DNA of 64,000 nucleotides from DATAXV01 sp036272915. GTDB taxonomy: Bacteria > Chloroflexota > Dormibacteria > Dormibacterales > Dormibacteraceae. This document shows positions 51,271 to 60,033 of this stretch, one piece after another. The stretch spans positions 23,413 to 87,412 of the forward strand of contig DATAXV010000018.1 of assembly GCA_036272915.1 (NCBI GenBank), written 5' to 3'. The position numbers and the translations under genes were made by a program. Under the pieces are notes generated by a model. The model had not been told where the DNA came from. It did not search any database and saw nothing but the letters and a program-made list of their open reading frames with translations. How positions within the stretch are numbered: position 1 is the first letter of the stretch; the number at the start of each line of letters is the position of its first letter.

Positions 51271-51750
51271 ATGAGCGCGATGAGGCCGACGCATCTCGAC
51301 GAGACCGGCGCCGCGCGCATGGTCGACGTCGGTGAGAAGCAGATCACGCGCCGCGAGGCGGTGGCCGAGTGCTTCGTGCGGATGGGGCCGGCGACCGTCG
51401 CCGCGGTCCGCGACGCGACCCTGGCCAAGGGCGACGCGCTCCAGGTCGCCCGCATCGCCGGGATCATGGGGGCGAAGCGCACTCCCGATCTGATCCCCCT
51501 CTGCCATCCGCTGCCCCTGGACCGGGTCGGGGTCGAGTTCGAGATCGAGGAGGACGGCGTGAGGGTCCAGACCACGGCCAGCGTCACCGCCCGCACCGGG
51601 GTCGAGATCGAGGCGCTGACCGCCGCCGCGGTGGCCGGCCTGGCGCTGATCGACATGGTCAAGGCGATGGAGCGGGGCGTCTCCATCGAGAGCGTCCGCC
51701 TGCTGCGCAAGTCGGGCGGCCGCTCGGGCCTCTGGGAGCGGCCGTCGTGA
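51271..51750 (+). CDS. moaC: cyclic pyranopterin monophosphate synthase
   Basis: Molybdenum cofactor biosynthesis enzyme. The 159-residue protein has the typical DETGAARMVDVG start, DLIPLCHPLPLD, GVEIEALTA, KAMERG and LLRKSGGRSG motifs. It overlaps moaB by 4 nt. moaA is not in the window. Confidence 0.96.
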   Translation: MSAMRPTHLDETGAARMVDVGEKQITRREAVAECFVRMGPATVAAVRDATLAKGDALQVARIAGIMGAKRTPDLIPLCHPLPLDRVGVEFEIEEDGVRVQTTASVTARTGVEIEALTAAAVAGLALIDMVKAMERGVSIESVRLLRKSGGRSGLWERPS

Positions 51751-52223
51751 CCGGGACCGCGATGGTGATCACGGTCAGCGACGGGGCCTCCCGCGGCGAG
51801 CGCCGCGACGAGAGCGGCGACGCCGTCCGCCGTCTCCTCGCCCAGGCCGGCTTCCGGATCCTGGACAGCGCCGTCCTGCCCGACGAGCGCGACGTCATCG
51901 CCGAGCGGCTTCGTGGCGCCGCCGAGGAGCACGACCTGATCGTGACCACCGGCGGGACCGGCCTGGGACCGCGCGACGTGACCGTCGAGGCGACCCGCGA
52001 CGTGATCGACTACGAGGTGCCCGGGATCGGCGAGCTGATGCGCCGCGAGGGCTTCGAGTACACGCCCATGGCGGCGCTCTCCCGAGGGCTGGCCGGGGTG
52101 CGCGGCCACTCGCTGATCGTGAATCTGCCGGGCAGTCCGCGCGGGGCCACCGAGTCGCTGCAGGCGGCTCTGCCCGTTCTCGGCCACGCCTGCGCCCTTC
52201 TCCGCGGCGAGCGGCCCCACTGA
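51747..52223 (+). CDS. MoaB/Mog family molybdenum cofactor protein
   Basis: Molybdopterin adenylyltransferase fold of 158 residues: VITVSDGASRGERRDESG, LIVTTGGTGLGPRDVTVEAT and IVNLPGSPRGATESLQAALPVLGHA. The GTG start at 51747 overlaps the moaC stop by 4 nt. Either MoaB-like or Mog-like adenylation of molybdopterin; motif differences do not decide. Confidence 0.94.
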   Translation: MTGTAMVITVSDGASRGERRDESGDAVRRLLAQAGFRILDSAVLPDERDVIAERLRGAAEEHDLIVTTGGTGLGPRDVTVEATRDVIDYEVPGIGELMRREGFEYTPMAALSRGLAGVRGHSLIVNLPGSPRGATESLQAALPVLGHACALLRGERPH

Positions 52224-52237
52224 GGCCAGGGCGCGGA

Positions 52238-53170
52238 TCAGGCGATCCGCGCCAGCCGGTGCTCCCGGTCCCGCATCGCCTCCTGCGCCGCCTCCACGGA
52301 GACCTCGGCGAAGGACAGGCGGTCGCCCGGCAGCAGCTGCGCGGCCAGCGGCAGGTCGGCGCCGGCCAGGGTGGCCAGGACCGGATAGCCGCCGGCGGTC
52401 TGGTGGTCGACCAGGAGCAGGATCGGCCGGCCACCGGGTGGAAGCTGGATGCAGCCGACGGTGAGACCGAAGGAGACCAGCGCCGGGACGGACAGCTCGA
52501 GCGAGGGGCCCTCCAGGCGGTAGCCCATCCGGTCGGCGTCGCGGCTCACCTCCCAGGCGGTCTCGAAGAACGCCCGGCGATCGGCCCGGCTCAGCTTGGA
52601 GAGGTGCGGCCCGGGGACCACCCGCAGTGCCGCGGCGGCCTCGTAGTCGGGCCGCTCGGAGGGTGGCACCGTCCGGTCGGCGACCATCGGCCGCGTCGGG
52701 TCGGCGTCCGACTCGAGCACGTCCCCCGCCTCGAGCTGGCGGCCGTGGCGCCCGCCGCGCTCGACGGCCAGGTAGGTCGACGCCGAGCCCAGCCAGCGCT
52801 GGCCGGCCAGCCCGCCGGCCACGGCGACGTAGGCGCGGGCGCCGTACCGGCGGCCGCTGAAGGACAGCACGTCGCCCCTGGCCAGGAAGGCCGAGGTCCA
52901 GCCGGGGATGGCGTGGCCGTTGCGGCAGGGGCCGAAGTCGGCGCCGGTCACCGCCACCAGGCAGTCCCTCAGCGCGGTCAGGGTCGGGCCGGCCAGCGTG
53001 CACTCGAGGCCGGGAGCTCCCGGAGGGTTGCCGACGAGCAGGTTGGCGGCGCTCAGGGCGAACCGGTCCATGGCACCGCCCAGGGGCACGCCGGCGGCGT
53101 AGTGGCCGGGCCGGCCAAGGTCCTCGATCATGGTCAGGACACCGGCGCTGTCGATGCGGAGCACGTCCAT
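52238..53170 (-). CDS. PxpC/KipA-like biotin-dependent carboxyltransferase domain protein
   Basis: A 310-residue protein matching 5-oxoprolinase subunit C (KipA). The family blocks TMIEDLGRPGHYAAGVPLGGAMD, GGLAGQRWLGSASTYL and PILLLVDHQTAGGYP are present. It overlaps pxpB by 1 nt (TGATG). PxpABC hydrolyses 5-oxoproline with ATP; the A subunit is not adjacent here. Confidence 0.93.
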   Translation of the reverse strand: MDVLRIDSAGVLTMIEDLGRPGHYAAGVPLGGAMDRFALSAANLLVGNPPGAPGLECTLAGPTLTALRDCLVAVTGADFGPCRNGHAIPGWTSAFLARGDVLSFSGRRYGARAYVAVAGGLAGQRWLGSASTYLAVERGGRHGRQLEAGDVLESDADPTRPMVADRTVPPSERPDYEAAAALRVVPGPHLSKLSRADRRAFFETAWEVSRDADRMGYRLEGPSLELSVPALVSFGLTVGCIQLPPGGRPILLLVDHQTAGGYPVLATLAGADLPLAAQLLPGDRLSFAEVSVEAAQEAMRDREHRLARIA

Positions 53171-53814
53171 CAGCTGGCCGCCCTGGCGTCGAAGAAGCGG
53201 ACGCGATCGCCGGTCTGGAACAGGCATGGCGGATTGGCGTCGGCCTGGAAGAGGGGCACGCTGGTGCGCCCGATCAGATGCCAGCCCCCCGGCGTGGAGA
53301 GCGGGTAGACGCCGGTCTGAGCACCAGCGATGGCGACCGCTCCCCTGGGCACCGCGGTCCGGGGGACCGCCCGGCGGGGCAGGCGGAGCGCCTCCGGCAG
53401 CGGGCCGAGGTAGGCCCAGCCGGGGGTGAAGCCGATCATGAAGCAGCGGTAGGTGGGCTCGGTGTGGAGCCGGATCACCTCCGGCACGGCCAGGCCGAGC
53501 CGGTCGGCGGCGTCGGCCAGGTCCTCGCCGTCGTAGACCACCGGGATCCGGTGCAGCCGGCCGGTCGGGGTCGCCCGGGGGCGGTCGCGGTAGAGGCGCT
53601 CGACGGTCTTGGTGAGCGCGCTCAGGCTGATCCGCTCCGGGTCGTAGTGGACGGTGACGGTGGCGTAGCCGGCGACCGCCTCGCGGACGCCGCGACGTTC
53701 GGCGAGGGCGTTGGCCAGCCCGATCGCACGGCTGTTCAGCGCCGTGTCGACCCGCCGGCCGAGCTCGACCAGCAGGGCCGAATCTCCGAGCGGGTGCACG
53801 CTTGGGGTCGGCAT
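53170..53814 (-). CDS. PxpB/KipI-like subunit
   Basis: A 214-residue protein of the 5-oxoprolinase subunit B/KipI family with the N-terminal LGDSALLVELG, YDPERISL and the FMIGFTPGWAYLG motif, and a C-terminal cyclophilin-like domain. It is preceded by a short gap after the YciI gene and overlaps pxpC. A PxpA-like LamB/YcsF gene is missing from this cluster. Confidence 0.93.
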   Translation of the reverse strand: MPTPSVHPLGDSALLVELGRRVDTALNSRAIGLANALAERRGVREAVAGYATVTVHYDPERISLSALTKTVERLYRDRPRATPTGRLHRIPVVYDGEDLADAADRLGLAVPEVIRLHTEPTYRCFMIGFTPGWAYLGPLPEALRLPRRAVPRTAVPRGAVAIAGAQTGVYPLSTPGGWHLIGRTSVPLFQADANPPCLFQTGDRVRFFDARAAS

Positions 53815-53875
53815 CGACAGACAAGGATGGCCCAGCCGGCCCCCTCGCTGCCAGGAATGCGCCCGGAACCGCCGC

Positions 53876-54187
53876 TCAGATCGAGGTTCCGGCCGCCCTG
53901 AGCAGGATCTGCCAGCGGGCGATACGTGCGTTGCGGAGCATCGTCCCCTCCCAGGGGTCGGCGGCCAGCCTCCGCTCGATCTCCTCGGGACCGGAGGCGG
54001 CGAATATGTGGAGGGCCCCGTCGTCCCCGCCGAGGGGGCCGCCGCGGAGGATGACCCCCTCCTCGGCGAGCCCGTCCATGAACGACGCGTGCAGGTCCCA
54101 TTCCTCCTGCTCGCGCAGGGGGCGAGCGGGGTCCCATCGCGGGCCCCGCTCCCGGATGACGGCGTAGTAGGTGGGCGGCTCCGCCAT
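53876..54187 (-). CDS. YciI-like protein
   Basis: A 103-residue YCII-related domain protein (dimeric alpha+beta ferredoxin-like fold). It has the conserved Arg/Asp/His pattern: RERGPRWDPARPLREQ, WDLHASFMDGLAEEG, and the DPW motif (AADPWEGTM). ATG has AGGAGG 6 nt upstream. Some family members dechlorinate; most are of unknown role. Here it lies between the enolase and PxpB genes. Confidence 0.85.
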   Translation of the reverse strand: MAEPPTYYAVIRERGPRWDPARPLREQEEWDLHASFMDGLAEEGVILRGGPLGGDDGALHIFAASGPEEIERRLAADPWEGTMLRNARIARWQILLRAAGTSI

Positions 54188-54214
54188 GCGAACCTCCTTG
54201 GCCGGCCCGACCGA

Positions 54215-55405
54215 TCAGTCGAAGAAGCCGGCGTCCTCCTCGGTGAGATGCTCCCTGGCCGCCTCGGGCACCAGGTCGACGCCCATCCCCGGCCGCTCCA
54301 GCACGTCGATCATGCTGTCGACGACGATCCGCTCGGGCAGGCCCTCGACGATGTCGTACCACCAGTCCGGCCGTCCCACCGGGTACTCGAAGGCGATGTA
54401 GTTGTCGGGCAGGGCGGCGGCGAGCTGGATGTGGGCGGCCAGGCCCAGCAGCCCGTCGAAGATGCCGTGGGGAGCGACCAGGATCCCGTGCAGATCGGCG
54501 TACTCGGCGATCCACTTGAGCTCGGCGATGCCGCCCACGTCGGCGGGGTCGGGGCCGATGATGCGGACGGCCTGGGTCTCGATCAGCTCGACGAAGTTCT
54601 GGCGCAGGTAGATCTGCTCGCCGGTGTGGATCGGGCAGGTCGTGCTCCGGGTCAGCTCGCGGTAGGAGGCGGCGTCGACGAAGGGCACGTAGTCGCCGGT
54701 GAGGACGTCCTCCAGCCAGGCCGGCCGGAAGGGCTCCAGCGCCCGGGCCAGGCGGATCGCGTCCGGCAGCATCCAGCCCGGACCGAGGTCGAGGGCGAGG
54801 CCGACCTCATCGCCGAGGACGCCGCGCATCGCCTCGACGCAGGCGACGACATGGGCGAGCCCGCGCTCGGTGACCATGCCCCGATTGGGGTGGGAGGAGC
54901 CGTCCCTGGCCTCGCCCAGGAAGAAGCCGGGGATCCGGGTGGAGACGTTGCCGTGGAAGCCCAGGCCCTGCTTGATGATGCTGAACCCCTCGGGCGCCGC
55001 CTTCATGCGCTCCATCGCCGCCGCGTAGTCGGCCGGCTCGTGGCCCTCGACGGGGAAGCGGACGCCGCCGTTGTAGGCGCGGACCTGGTCCCTGACCTTG
55101 CCGCCCAGGAGCTTGTGCACGGGAAGCCCGGCGGCCTTGCCGGCGAGGTCCCAGAGCGCCATCTCGATGGCGCTGACGGCGCTGCCCCACGGCTTGAAGG
55201 CGCCCATCCGCCGGATCTTCAGCATCACCCGCTCGACGTCGGTCGGGTCCTCGCCGATGATCCGGTCGCGGTAGAGCATCACCACCGGCTTGAGGTAGTG
55301 CTTGGAGGATTCGATCTCCCCGTAGCCGCTGATCCCCTCGTCGGTGGCGATCCGCACGACGGGGTTCTGGCCAAGCACCGCGCACTTCAGGTCCGTGATC
55401 TTCAA
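54215..55405 (-). CDS. enolase superfamily (mandelate racemase/muconate lactonizing) enzyme
   Basis: A 396-residue MR-type enolase. N-terminal capping domain, SAIEMALWDLAGKAAGLPVHKLLGG, barrel strands with the metal ligands Asp (LALDLGPGW), Glu (WLEDVL) and Glu (HTGEQIY), and the His in APHGIFD. The K-x-K at the end of strand 2 is replaced by IIKQG. TTG start at 55405 has AAGGAGG 6 nt upstream. Likely acid-sugar dehydratase or racemase; substrate unknown. Confidence 0.88.
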   Translation of the reverse strand: MKITDLKCAVLGQNPVVRIATDEGISGYGEIESSKHYLKPVVMLYRDRIIGEDPTDVERVMLKIRRMGAFKPWGSAVSAIEMALWDLAGKAAGLPVHKLLGGKVRDQVRAYNGGVRFPVEGHEPADYAAAMERMKAAPEGFSIIKQGLGFHGNVSTRIPGFFLGEARDGSSHPNRGMVTERGLAHVVACVEAMRGVLGDEVGLALDLGPGWMLPDAIRLARALEPFRPAWLEDVLTGDYVPFVDAASYRELTRSTTCPIHTGEQIYLRQNFVELIETQAVRIIGPDPADVGGIAELKWIAEYADLHGILVAPHGIFDGLLGLAAHIQLAAALPDNYIAFEYPVGRPDWWYDIVEGLPERIVVDSMIDVLERPGMGVDLVPEAAREHLTEEDAGFFD

Positions 55406-55511
55406 CGTCGTCCTCCTTGCCCTGTGCAGTTTCGCGAGCCTTTCCGGCATCAACAACTATGGCCGACCGGCAGCTCCGGAGCATTCTGGGAAGGCCGCCT
55501 GAGTACCCCTT

Positions 55512-55517
55512 TAGACT
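55512..55517 (+). promoter_or_regulatory. putative -10 element of the S33 hydrolase gene
   Basis: TAGACT ending 8 nt before the GTG at 55526; no Shine-Dalgarno follows. Confidence 0.4.
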
Positions 55518-55525
55518 CGGGAGCC

Positions 55526-56812
55526 GTGGAAACCTCCATCCGCATCGGATCCCTCACCGCCATCGATCATCGCATCGAGGTCCCGCTCGACCACGGCCGG
55601 CCCGACGGCGAACGCATCGAGATCTACGCCAGGGAGCTGATCGCCCCCGGCGGCGCCGAGCGCCCCCGCCTCCTCTACCTGGAGGGCGGTCCGGGCGGCA
55701 GGGGACCGAGGCCGGCGCCGCCGATGGGGTGGATGGAGCGGGCGCTGCGCGACTACCGGGTGGTGCTGCTCGACCAGCGAGGCACCGGACTGAGCCACCC
55801 TCTGAACCGGCGCAGCCTGGCCCGGCTGGGGAAGCTGGAGGCGCAGGCCGCCCACCTCGCCCACTTCCGCGCCGACGCCATCGTCGAGGACGCGGAGCTC
55901 CTGCGGCACCATCTTCAGGGCGACGAGCCGTGGAGCGTCCTCGGCCAGAGCTTCGGCGGCTTCTGCGCGGTCAGCTACCTGTCCCGCCACCCAGAGGGAC
56001 TGCGCGAGGTGATGCTGACCGGCGGCCTGCCCTCGATCGACGCGTCACCGGAGGAGGTCTACCGCGCCCTGTACCCCGGCGTCATCCGCCGGAACCGGCG
56101 GTACTTCGAGCGGTTCCCCGGCGACCAGGAGGTGGCCTCCCGGATCGCCGCTCACCTGCTCGAGCACGACGTCCGCCTTCCCGACTCATCGCCGCTGACG
56201 GTGCAGCGCTTCCAGTGCCTGGGCATGGAGCTCGGGTCGCAGTGGGGCGCCGACCAGCTCCACCTGCTCCTGGAGGACGCGTTCTGTCCCGGATCCTCCG
56301 GGGATGAGATCGCCGACAGCTTCCTGGGGGCGCTCTACCAGCGCTTCTCCTTCGCCTCGCGCCCCCTCTACGCCATCCTCCACGAGGCCTGCTGGTGCCA
56401 CGGCGGCGCCTCGAACTGGGCGGCGCAGCGGGTCCGCTCCGAGTTCCCCGAGTTCGACTTCCAGCCCGGGGGAGAGCTGCGCTTCACCGGGGAGATGATC
56501 TACCCCTGGATGTTCCGGGTCGACCCGGCCCTCGCACCCCTGGCCGAGGCGGCTGAGCTCCTCGCCGCCAAGCCGGACTGGCCCGAGCTCTACGACCGCG
56601 CGGCGCTCGCCGCGAACACGGTTCCCGCCGCCGCCCTCGTCTACTTCGACGACCTCTACGTCAACCGCGACCTCTCGCTGCGGACCGCCGAGGGGGTGAG
56701 CGGGCTGGAGCTGTGGGTGACCAACGAGTACCAGCACGACGGCCTGCGCCAGGCGGCGGTGCTCGACCGCCTCCTGGGCATGGTTCAGGGCAGGAGCTCG
56801 CCCACCAGGTAG
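55526..56812 (+). CDS. alpha/beta hydrolase, proline iminopeptidase (S33) type
   Basis: A 428-residue hydrolase. LLYLEGGPGGRGPRP is the oxyanion HGGP-type motif, VVLLDQRGTGLS and the nucleophile elbow GQSFGGF follow; the late HDG region (EYQHDGLRQA) likely supplies His. Length and motifs match prolyl aminopeptidases of the S33 family. GTG at 55526 is chosen because the open frame far upstream is antisense to the enolase and PxpB genes. The end overlaps folC by 28 nt. Confidence 0.9.
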   Translation: METSIRIGSLTAIDHRIEVPLDHGRPDGERIEIYARELIAPGGAERPRLLYLEGGPGGRGPRPAPPMGWMERALRDYRVVLLDQRGTGLSHPLNRRSLARLGKLEAQAAHLAHFRADAIVEDAELLRHHLQGDEPWSVLGQSFGGFCAVSYLSRHPEGLREVMLTGGLPSIDASPEEVYRALYPGVIRRNRRYFERFPGDQEVASRIAAHLLEHDVRLPDSSPLTVQRFQCLGMELGSQWGADQLHLLLEDAFCPGSSGDEIADSFLGALYQRFSFASRPLYAILHEACWCHGGASNWAAQRVRSEFPEFDFQPGGELRFTGEMIYPWMFRVDPALAPLAEAAELLAAKPDWPELYDRAALAANTVPAAALVYFDDLYVNRDLSLRTAEGVSGLELWVTNEYQHDGLRQAAVLDRLLGMVQGRSSPTR

Positions 56813-58050
56813 AGGGATCCGCAGACCAGGACCAGGCCGTCGGCTCCGGCCAGCTCGCGCGCCCGCTCCAGGGCCATCGACGCCGGCAGCTCGGACTCGG
56901 CGCCCGCGCCCCAGGCCTCGGCCAGCAGGTCGGGCGGCATCGCCCGGCCGCCGGCGCTGGCGGCCGCCGTCGTCACCACCGCGCGCGGCTCCAGCTTCTT
57001 GAGCTCGGCCAGCATCGGCTCCAGCTGCTTGTCGACCATGACCCCGAGCACGACCACCACCGGTCGCCCGGCGGCGAGGCGGCGGACCTCGGGCACGACC
57101 AGCCGGAGACCGGCCGGGTTGTGGCCGCCGTCGATCAGGAGGTCGCGGCCGAAGGCCTGGAGCCGTCCCGGCCAGCGGGCGGCGGCCAGCCCCCTGCGAA
57201 CCGCCTCCTCGGTGGCGTCGCCGGCGGCATGGGCGGCGGCGACGGCGAGCGCGGCGTTGGCCGGCTGCCAGGGGCCGAGCAGGCAGATGCGCAGGTCGCG
57301 GTAGCTGAATCCGGGTCCGTCGACGTCGAACACCGACCCGTCCCAGCCCAGCGAGCGGCCGCTCACCTGGATCTCCTCACCCAGCCGCCACAGCGTCGAT
57401 CCGACCTCGGCGGCGCGCTCCTCGACCACCCGAAGGGCGTCGCCGGTGGCGCCGGTGACGGTGAGGTTGCCGGGCTTGATGATCCCCGCCTTCTCGACCG
57501 CGATCCTGGCCACCGTGTCGCCAAGGTAGCGCTGGTGATCGAGGTCGACGTTGGTGATCACGGCCACGCCCAGGTCGAGGACGTTGGTCGAGTCAAGCCG
57601 CCCACCCATGCCGACCTCGATGACGTAGCGGTCGACACGGGGGTCGAGCCAGCTGAGGGCGACGCCGAGAAGGAGCTCGAACTCGGTGGGCGGCCCCATG
57701 CGGCTCGAGACCCTGGCGATGAGGGGCTCGATCGCCTCGATGGCGGCGGCGAAGTCGGCCTCCGACACGGGCCTGGCGTCGAGCTGGATGCGCTCGGTGT
57801 AGGCCTTGAGGTGGGGGCTGGGGGTGAGCGCGGTGTGCAGACCGGCGGCCCGGAGGATCGACTCCAGGTAGGCGCTGGTCGAGCCCTTGCCGTTGGTGCC
57901 CGCGATGAGGGCGCCGCGCCGGCCTCCGGGTGGGGCTGGCAGCGCCTCCACGATCGCCCGGCTCCGCTCCAGGCCGAGCTTGATGCCGAAGCGGCCCAGC
58001 CCGGTCACATAGGCCAGGGCCTCCTCGTATGTCAGCCGCGGGCGGCCCAT
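56785..58050 (-). CDS. folC: dihydrofolate/folylpolyglutamate synthase
   Basis: Mur-ligase-like enzyme adding glutamate to folates. The 421-residue protein has LGLERSRAIVEALP, the P-loop AGTNGKGSTSAYLES, TNVLDLGVAVITNVDLDHQ, IDGGHNPAG and VVVLGVM. ATG at 58050 overlaps the folD end by 19 nt. It belongs to the folB-larC-folD-folC run. Confidence 0.94.
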   Translation of the reverse strand: MGRPRLTYEEALAYVTGLGRFGIKLGLERSRAIVEALPAPPGGRRGALIAGTNGKGSTSAYLESILRAAGLHTALTPSPHLKAYTERIQLDARPVSEADFAAAIEAIEPLIARVSSRMGPPTEFELLLGVALSWLDPRVDRYVIEVGMGGRLDSTNVLDLGVAVITNVDLDHQRYLGDTVARIAVEKAGIIKPGNLTVTGATGDALRVVEERAAEVGSTLWRLGEEIQVSGRSLGWDGSVFDVDGPGFSYRDLRICLLGPWQPANAALAVAAAHAAGDATEEAVRRGLAAARWPGRLQAFGRDLLIDGGHNPAGLRLVVPEVRRLAAGRPVVVVLGVMVDKQLEPMLAELKKLEPRAVVTTAAASAGGRAMPPDLLAEAWGAGAESELPASMALERARELAGADGLVLVCGSLYLVGELLP

Positions 58051-58880
58051 CGCCGACCTGCCGTGAGCGTGTTGGCCATGAGCATGGCCCTGGTCATCGG
58101 CCCGACCCCGCCGGGCACCGGGGAGAGCCATCCCGCGCGCTCGGCCACGTCCGGGTGGACGTCGCCCTGGAGGCGGCCGTCGACCGGGCTGATGCCGACG
58201 TCGACGACGGCGGCACCCTCGGCGACCATGTCCGGGGTGATGTGGTGCGGCCGCCCGATCGCCGCGACCAGGACGTCGGCCTGGCGGCAGACGTCCGCCA
58301 GGTCCCGGGTCCGGCTGTGGCAGACGGTGACCGTGGCGTGGCGCCGCAGCAGCAGCTGCGCCGTCGGCTTGCCGACGATGTTGCTCCTGCCCACCACCAC
58401 CGCCCGGCTGCCCCGGAGCTCGATCCCGTGGTCGTCGAGGAGGCGCAGGATGCCGGCCGGGGTGCAGGCGACCAGGCCCGGTTCGCCGAGCAGCAGCCTT
58501 CCGGCGTTCAGGGGGTGGAAGCCGTCGACGTCCTTGTCGGGGTCGACCGCGGCCACGACCGGCGCCACCTCCACCTGCTCGGGGAAGGGCTGCTGGATGA
58601 GGATCCCGGTCACCTCCGGATCGCTGTTGAGCGACTCGGTCAGAGCGATGACCTGGGCCGTGGTCGCGTCCGCCGGCAGGCGGTGATCGCTGGAGGTGAT
58701 CCCGACCCGCTCGCAGTCGCGCCGCTTGTTGCGGACGTAGGTCTCCGAGGCCGGGTTGTCGCCGACCAGGACGACCGCCAGATGGGGACGGGGATGGCCG
58801 CCCGCGACCAGCTCGGCGACCCCCTCGCGGACCTCCTCCAGAACGCTGGCCGCGCTGGCCTTTCCATCGAGCAGCTTCAC
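58032..58880 (-). CDS. folD: methylenetetrahydrofolate dehydrogenase/cyclohydrolase
   Basis: Bifunctional C1-folate enzyme. The 282-residue protein has VGDNPASETYVRNKRR, the GILIQQPFP motif, GRSNIVGKPTAQLLL, and the PGGVGPMTRAMLM end. GTG 58880 with GGAGG 6 nt upstream. It receives methylene-THF such as that made by the glycine cleavage system in this window. Confidence 0.96.
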   Translation of the reverse strand: MKLLDGKASAASVLEEVREGVAELVAGGHPRPHLAVVLVGDNPASETYVRNKRRDCERVGITSSDHRLPADATTAQVIALTESLNSDPEVTGILIQQPFPEQVEVAPVVAAVDPDKDVDGFHPLNAGRLLLGEPGLVACTPAGILRLLDDHGIELRGSRAVVVGRSNIVGKPTAQLLLRRHATVTVCHSRTRDLADVCRQADVLVAAIGRPHHITPDMVAEGAAVVDVGISPVDGRLQGDVHPDVAERAGWLSPVPGGVGPMTRAMLMANTLTAGRRWAARG

Positions 58881-58908
58881 CGCAATCCTCCAGAGACCCC
58901 GGCCGCGC

Positions 58909-60033
58909 TCACGGGAGGCCGAGCTCCCGGCGCGCCGCCTCCGCGGCCAGGCGCATGACCTCACGCACGTCGCCCAGCCGGCGGCAGTCCTCGTACTCGG
59001 GGGCGACCTCGACCGGCCGCCCCTCGATCTCCTTGACCTTGACCCTGACCCGGCCCTGGGGGACCTCGACCTCCAGGAAGCGGCGGCCGGCGAGCATGCG
59101 CTCGGCCCGGCCGATGCGCACGCCCATGGTCGAGCTGTCCCGGAGCAGCCTCTCGGCCAGCTCCCGGCCCCGCTCGGGGTCGGCGATGACCGTGACCATG
59201 TGGCCGGGCCGGCCCTTCTTCATCAGGATCGGCGTGATCGAGACGTCCAGCGCCCCCGCCGCGAGCAGGTCCTCGGCGAGGGGGGCGAGCTGATTGGGCG
59301 GCATGTCGTCGAGGTTGGTCTCGATGACGGAGACGACCCCGGTCTCGGCGACGCTCTCGCCCAGCCAGGCGCCGGTGGCGTTCCCCGGGTCGGGACGGCT
59401 GCCCAGCCCGTACCCGATCCGCTCCAGCCGCATCGCCGGGCGCTCGAACCTGGCCAGCGTGGTCAGGATCACGGCGCCGGTCGGCGTCACCAGCTCGCGG
59501 TGGCGCTCGTCGGGCACCAGCACCGCGCCCGATCCGGCCAGGATGCGCATCGTGGCCGGAGCGGAGTGGGGCGCCTGCGGCGCGGGGAGTGGGGACGCGT
59601 GGACGGCCTCCACCTCCAGCGACTCCAGCAGCCAGAAGGAGCCAACCAGGTCGACCAGGGTGTCGGCACCACCGAGCTCGTGCAGGTGAACGCGCTCCAG
59701 GGGCACGCCGTGAACACGCGACTCGACCTCGCCGATCCGGCGGATCGCGGTCAGCGCCCGCTCCCTGACCCGGTCGGGCAGGTCTGCCCGCTCGACCGCG
59801 CCGAGGAGCTCGGGCAGGGCTCGAGCGGGCCCCTCGCCGCACTCGACCAGCACCCTCGTCCCTCCCAGGTGCCCGCGCTCGCCATGCTGCCAGCTGACCT
59901 GGACCTCGGCGTCGAGGCCGAGCGCGGTCACCGCCCTGGGCAGGATCTCCGGGTCGGCGCCGACGTCGAGCAGCGCGCCCAGGGTCATGTCCCCGGAGAT
60001 GCCCGAGGGACAGTCGAGGTAGAGGACCCTCAC
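58909..60033 (-). CDS. larC: nickel insertion protein LarC
   Basis: CTP-dependent cyclometallase that inserts nickel into the pincer nucleotide. The 374-residue protein starts VLYLDCPSGISGDM, has VHLHELGGADTLVDLVG, LVTPTGAVIL, and a C-terminal METNLDDM-type segment (IETNLDDMPPNQL). It overlaps folB by 4 nt, and folD follows after 28 nt. larB is 8.5 kb away. Confidence 0.94.
   Translation of the reverse strand: MRVLYLDCPSGISGDMTLGALLDVGADPEILPRAVTALGLDAEVQVSWQHGERGHLGGTRVLVECGEGPARALPELLGAVERADLPDRVRERALTAIRRIGEVESRVHGVPLERVHLHELGGADTLVDLVGSFWLLESLEVEAVHASPLPAPQAPHSAPATMRILAGSGAVLVPDERHRELVTPTGAVILTTLARFERPAMRLERIGYGLGSRPDPGNATGAWLGESVAETGVVSVIETNLDDMPPNQLAPLAEDLLAAGALDVSITPILMKKGRPGHMVTVIADPERGRELAERLLRDSSTMGVRIGRAERMLAGRRFLEVEVPQGRVRVKVKEIEGRPVEVAPEYEDCRRLGDVREVMRLAAEAARRELGLP

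Noticed and set aside
53711..55525. 605-codon in-frame extension upstream of the S33 hydrolase
   Set aside because: Antisense to the PxpB, YciI and enolase genes and not homologous to anything; the TAGACT-GTG start at 55526 explains the gene.
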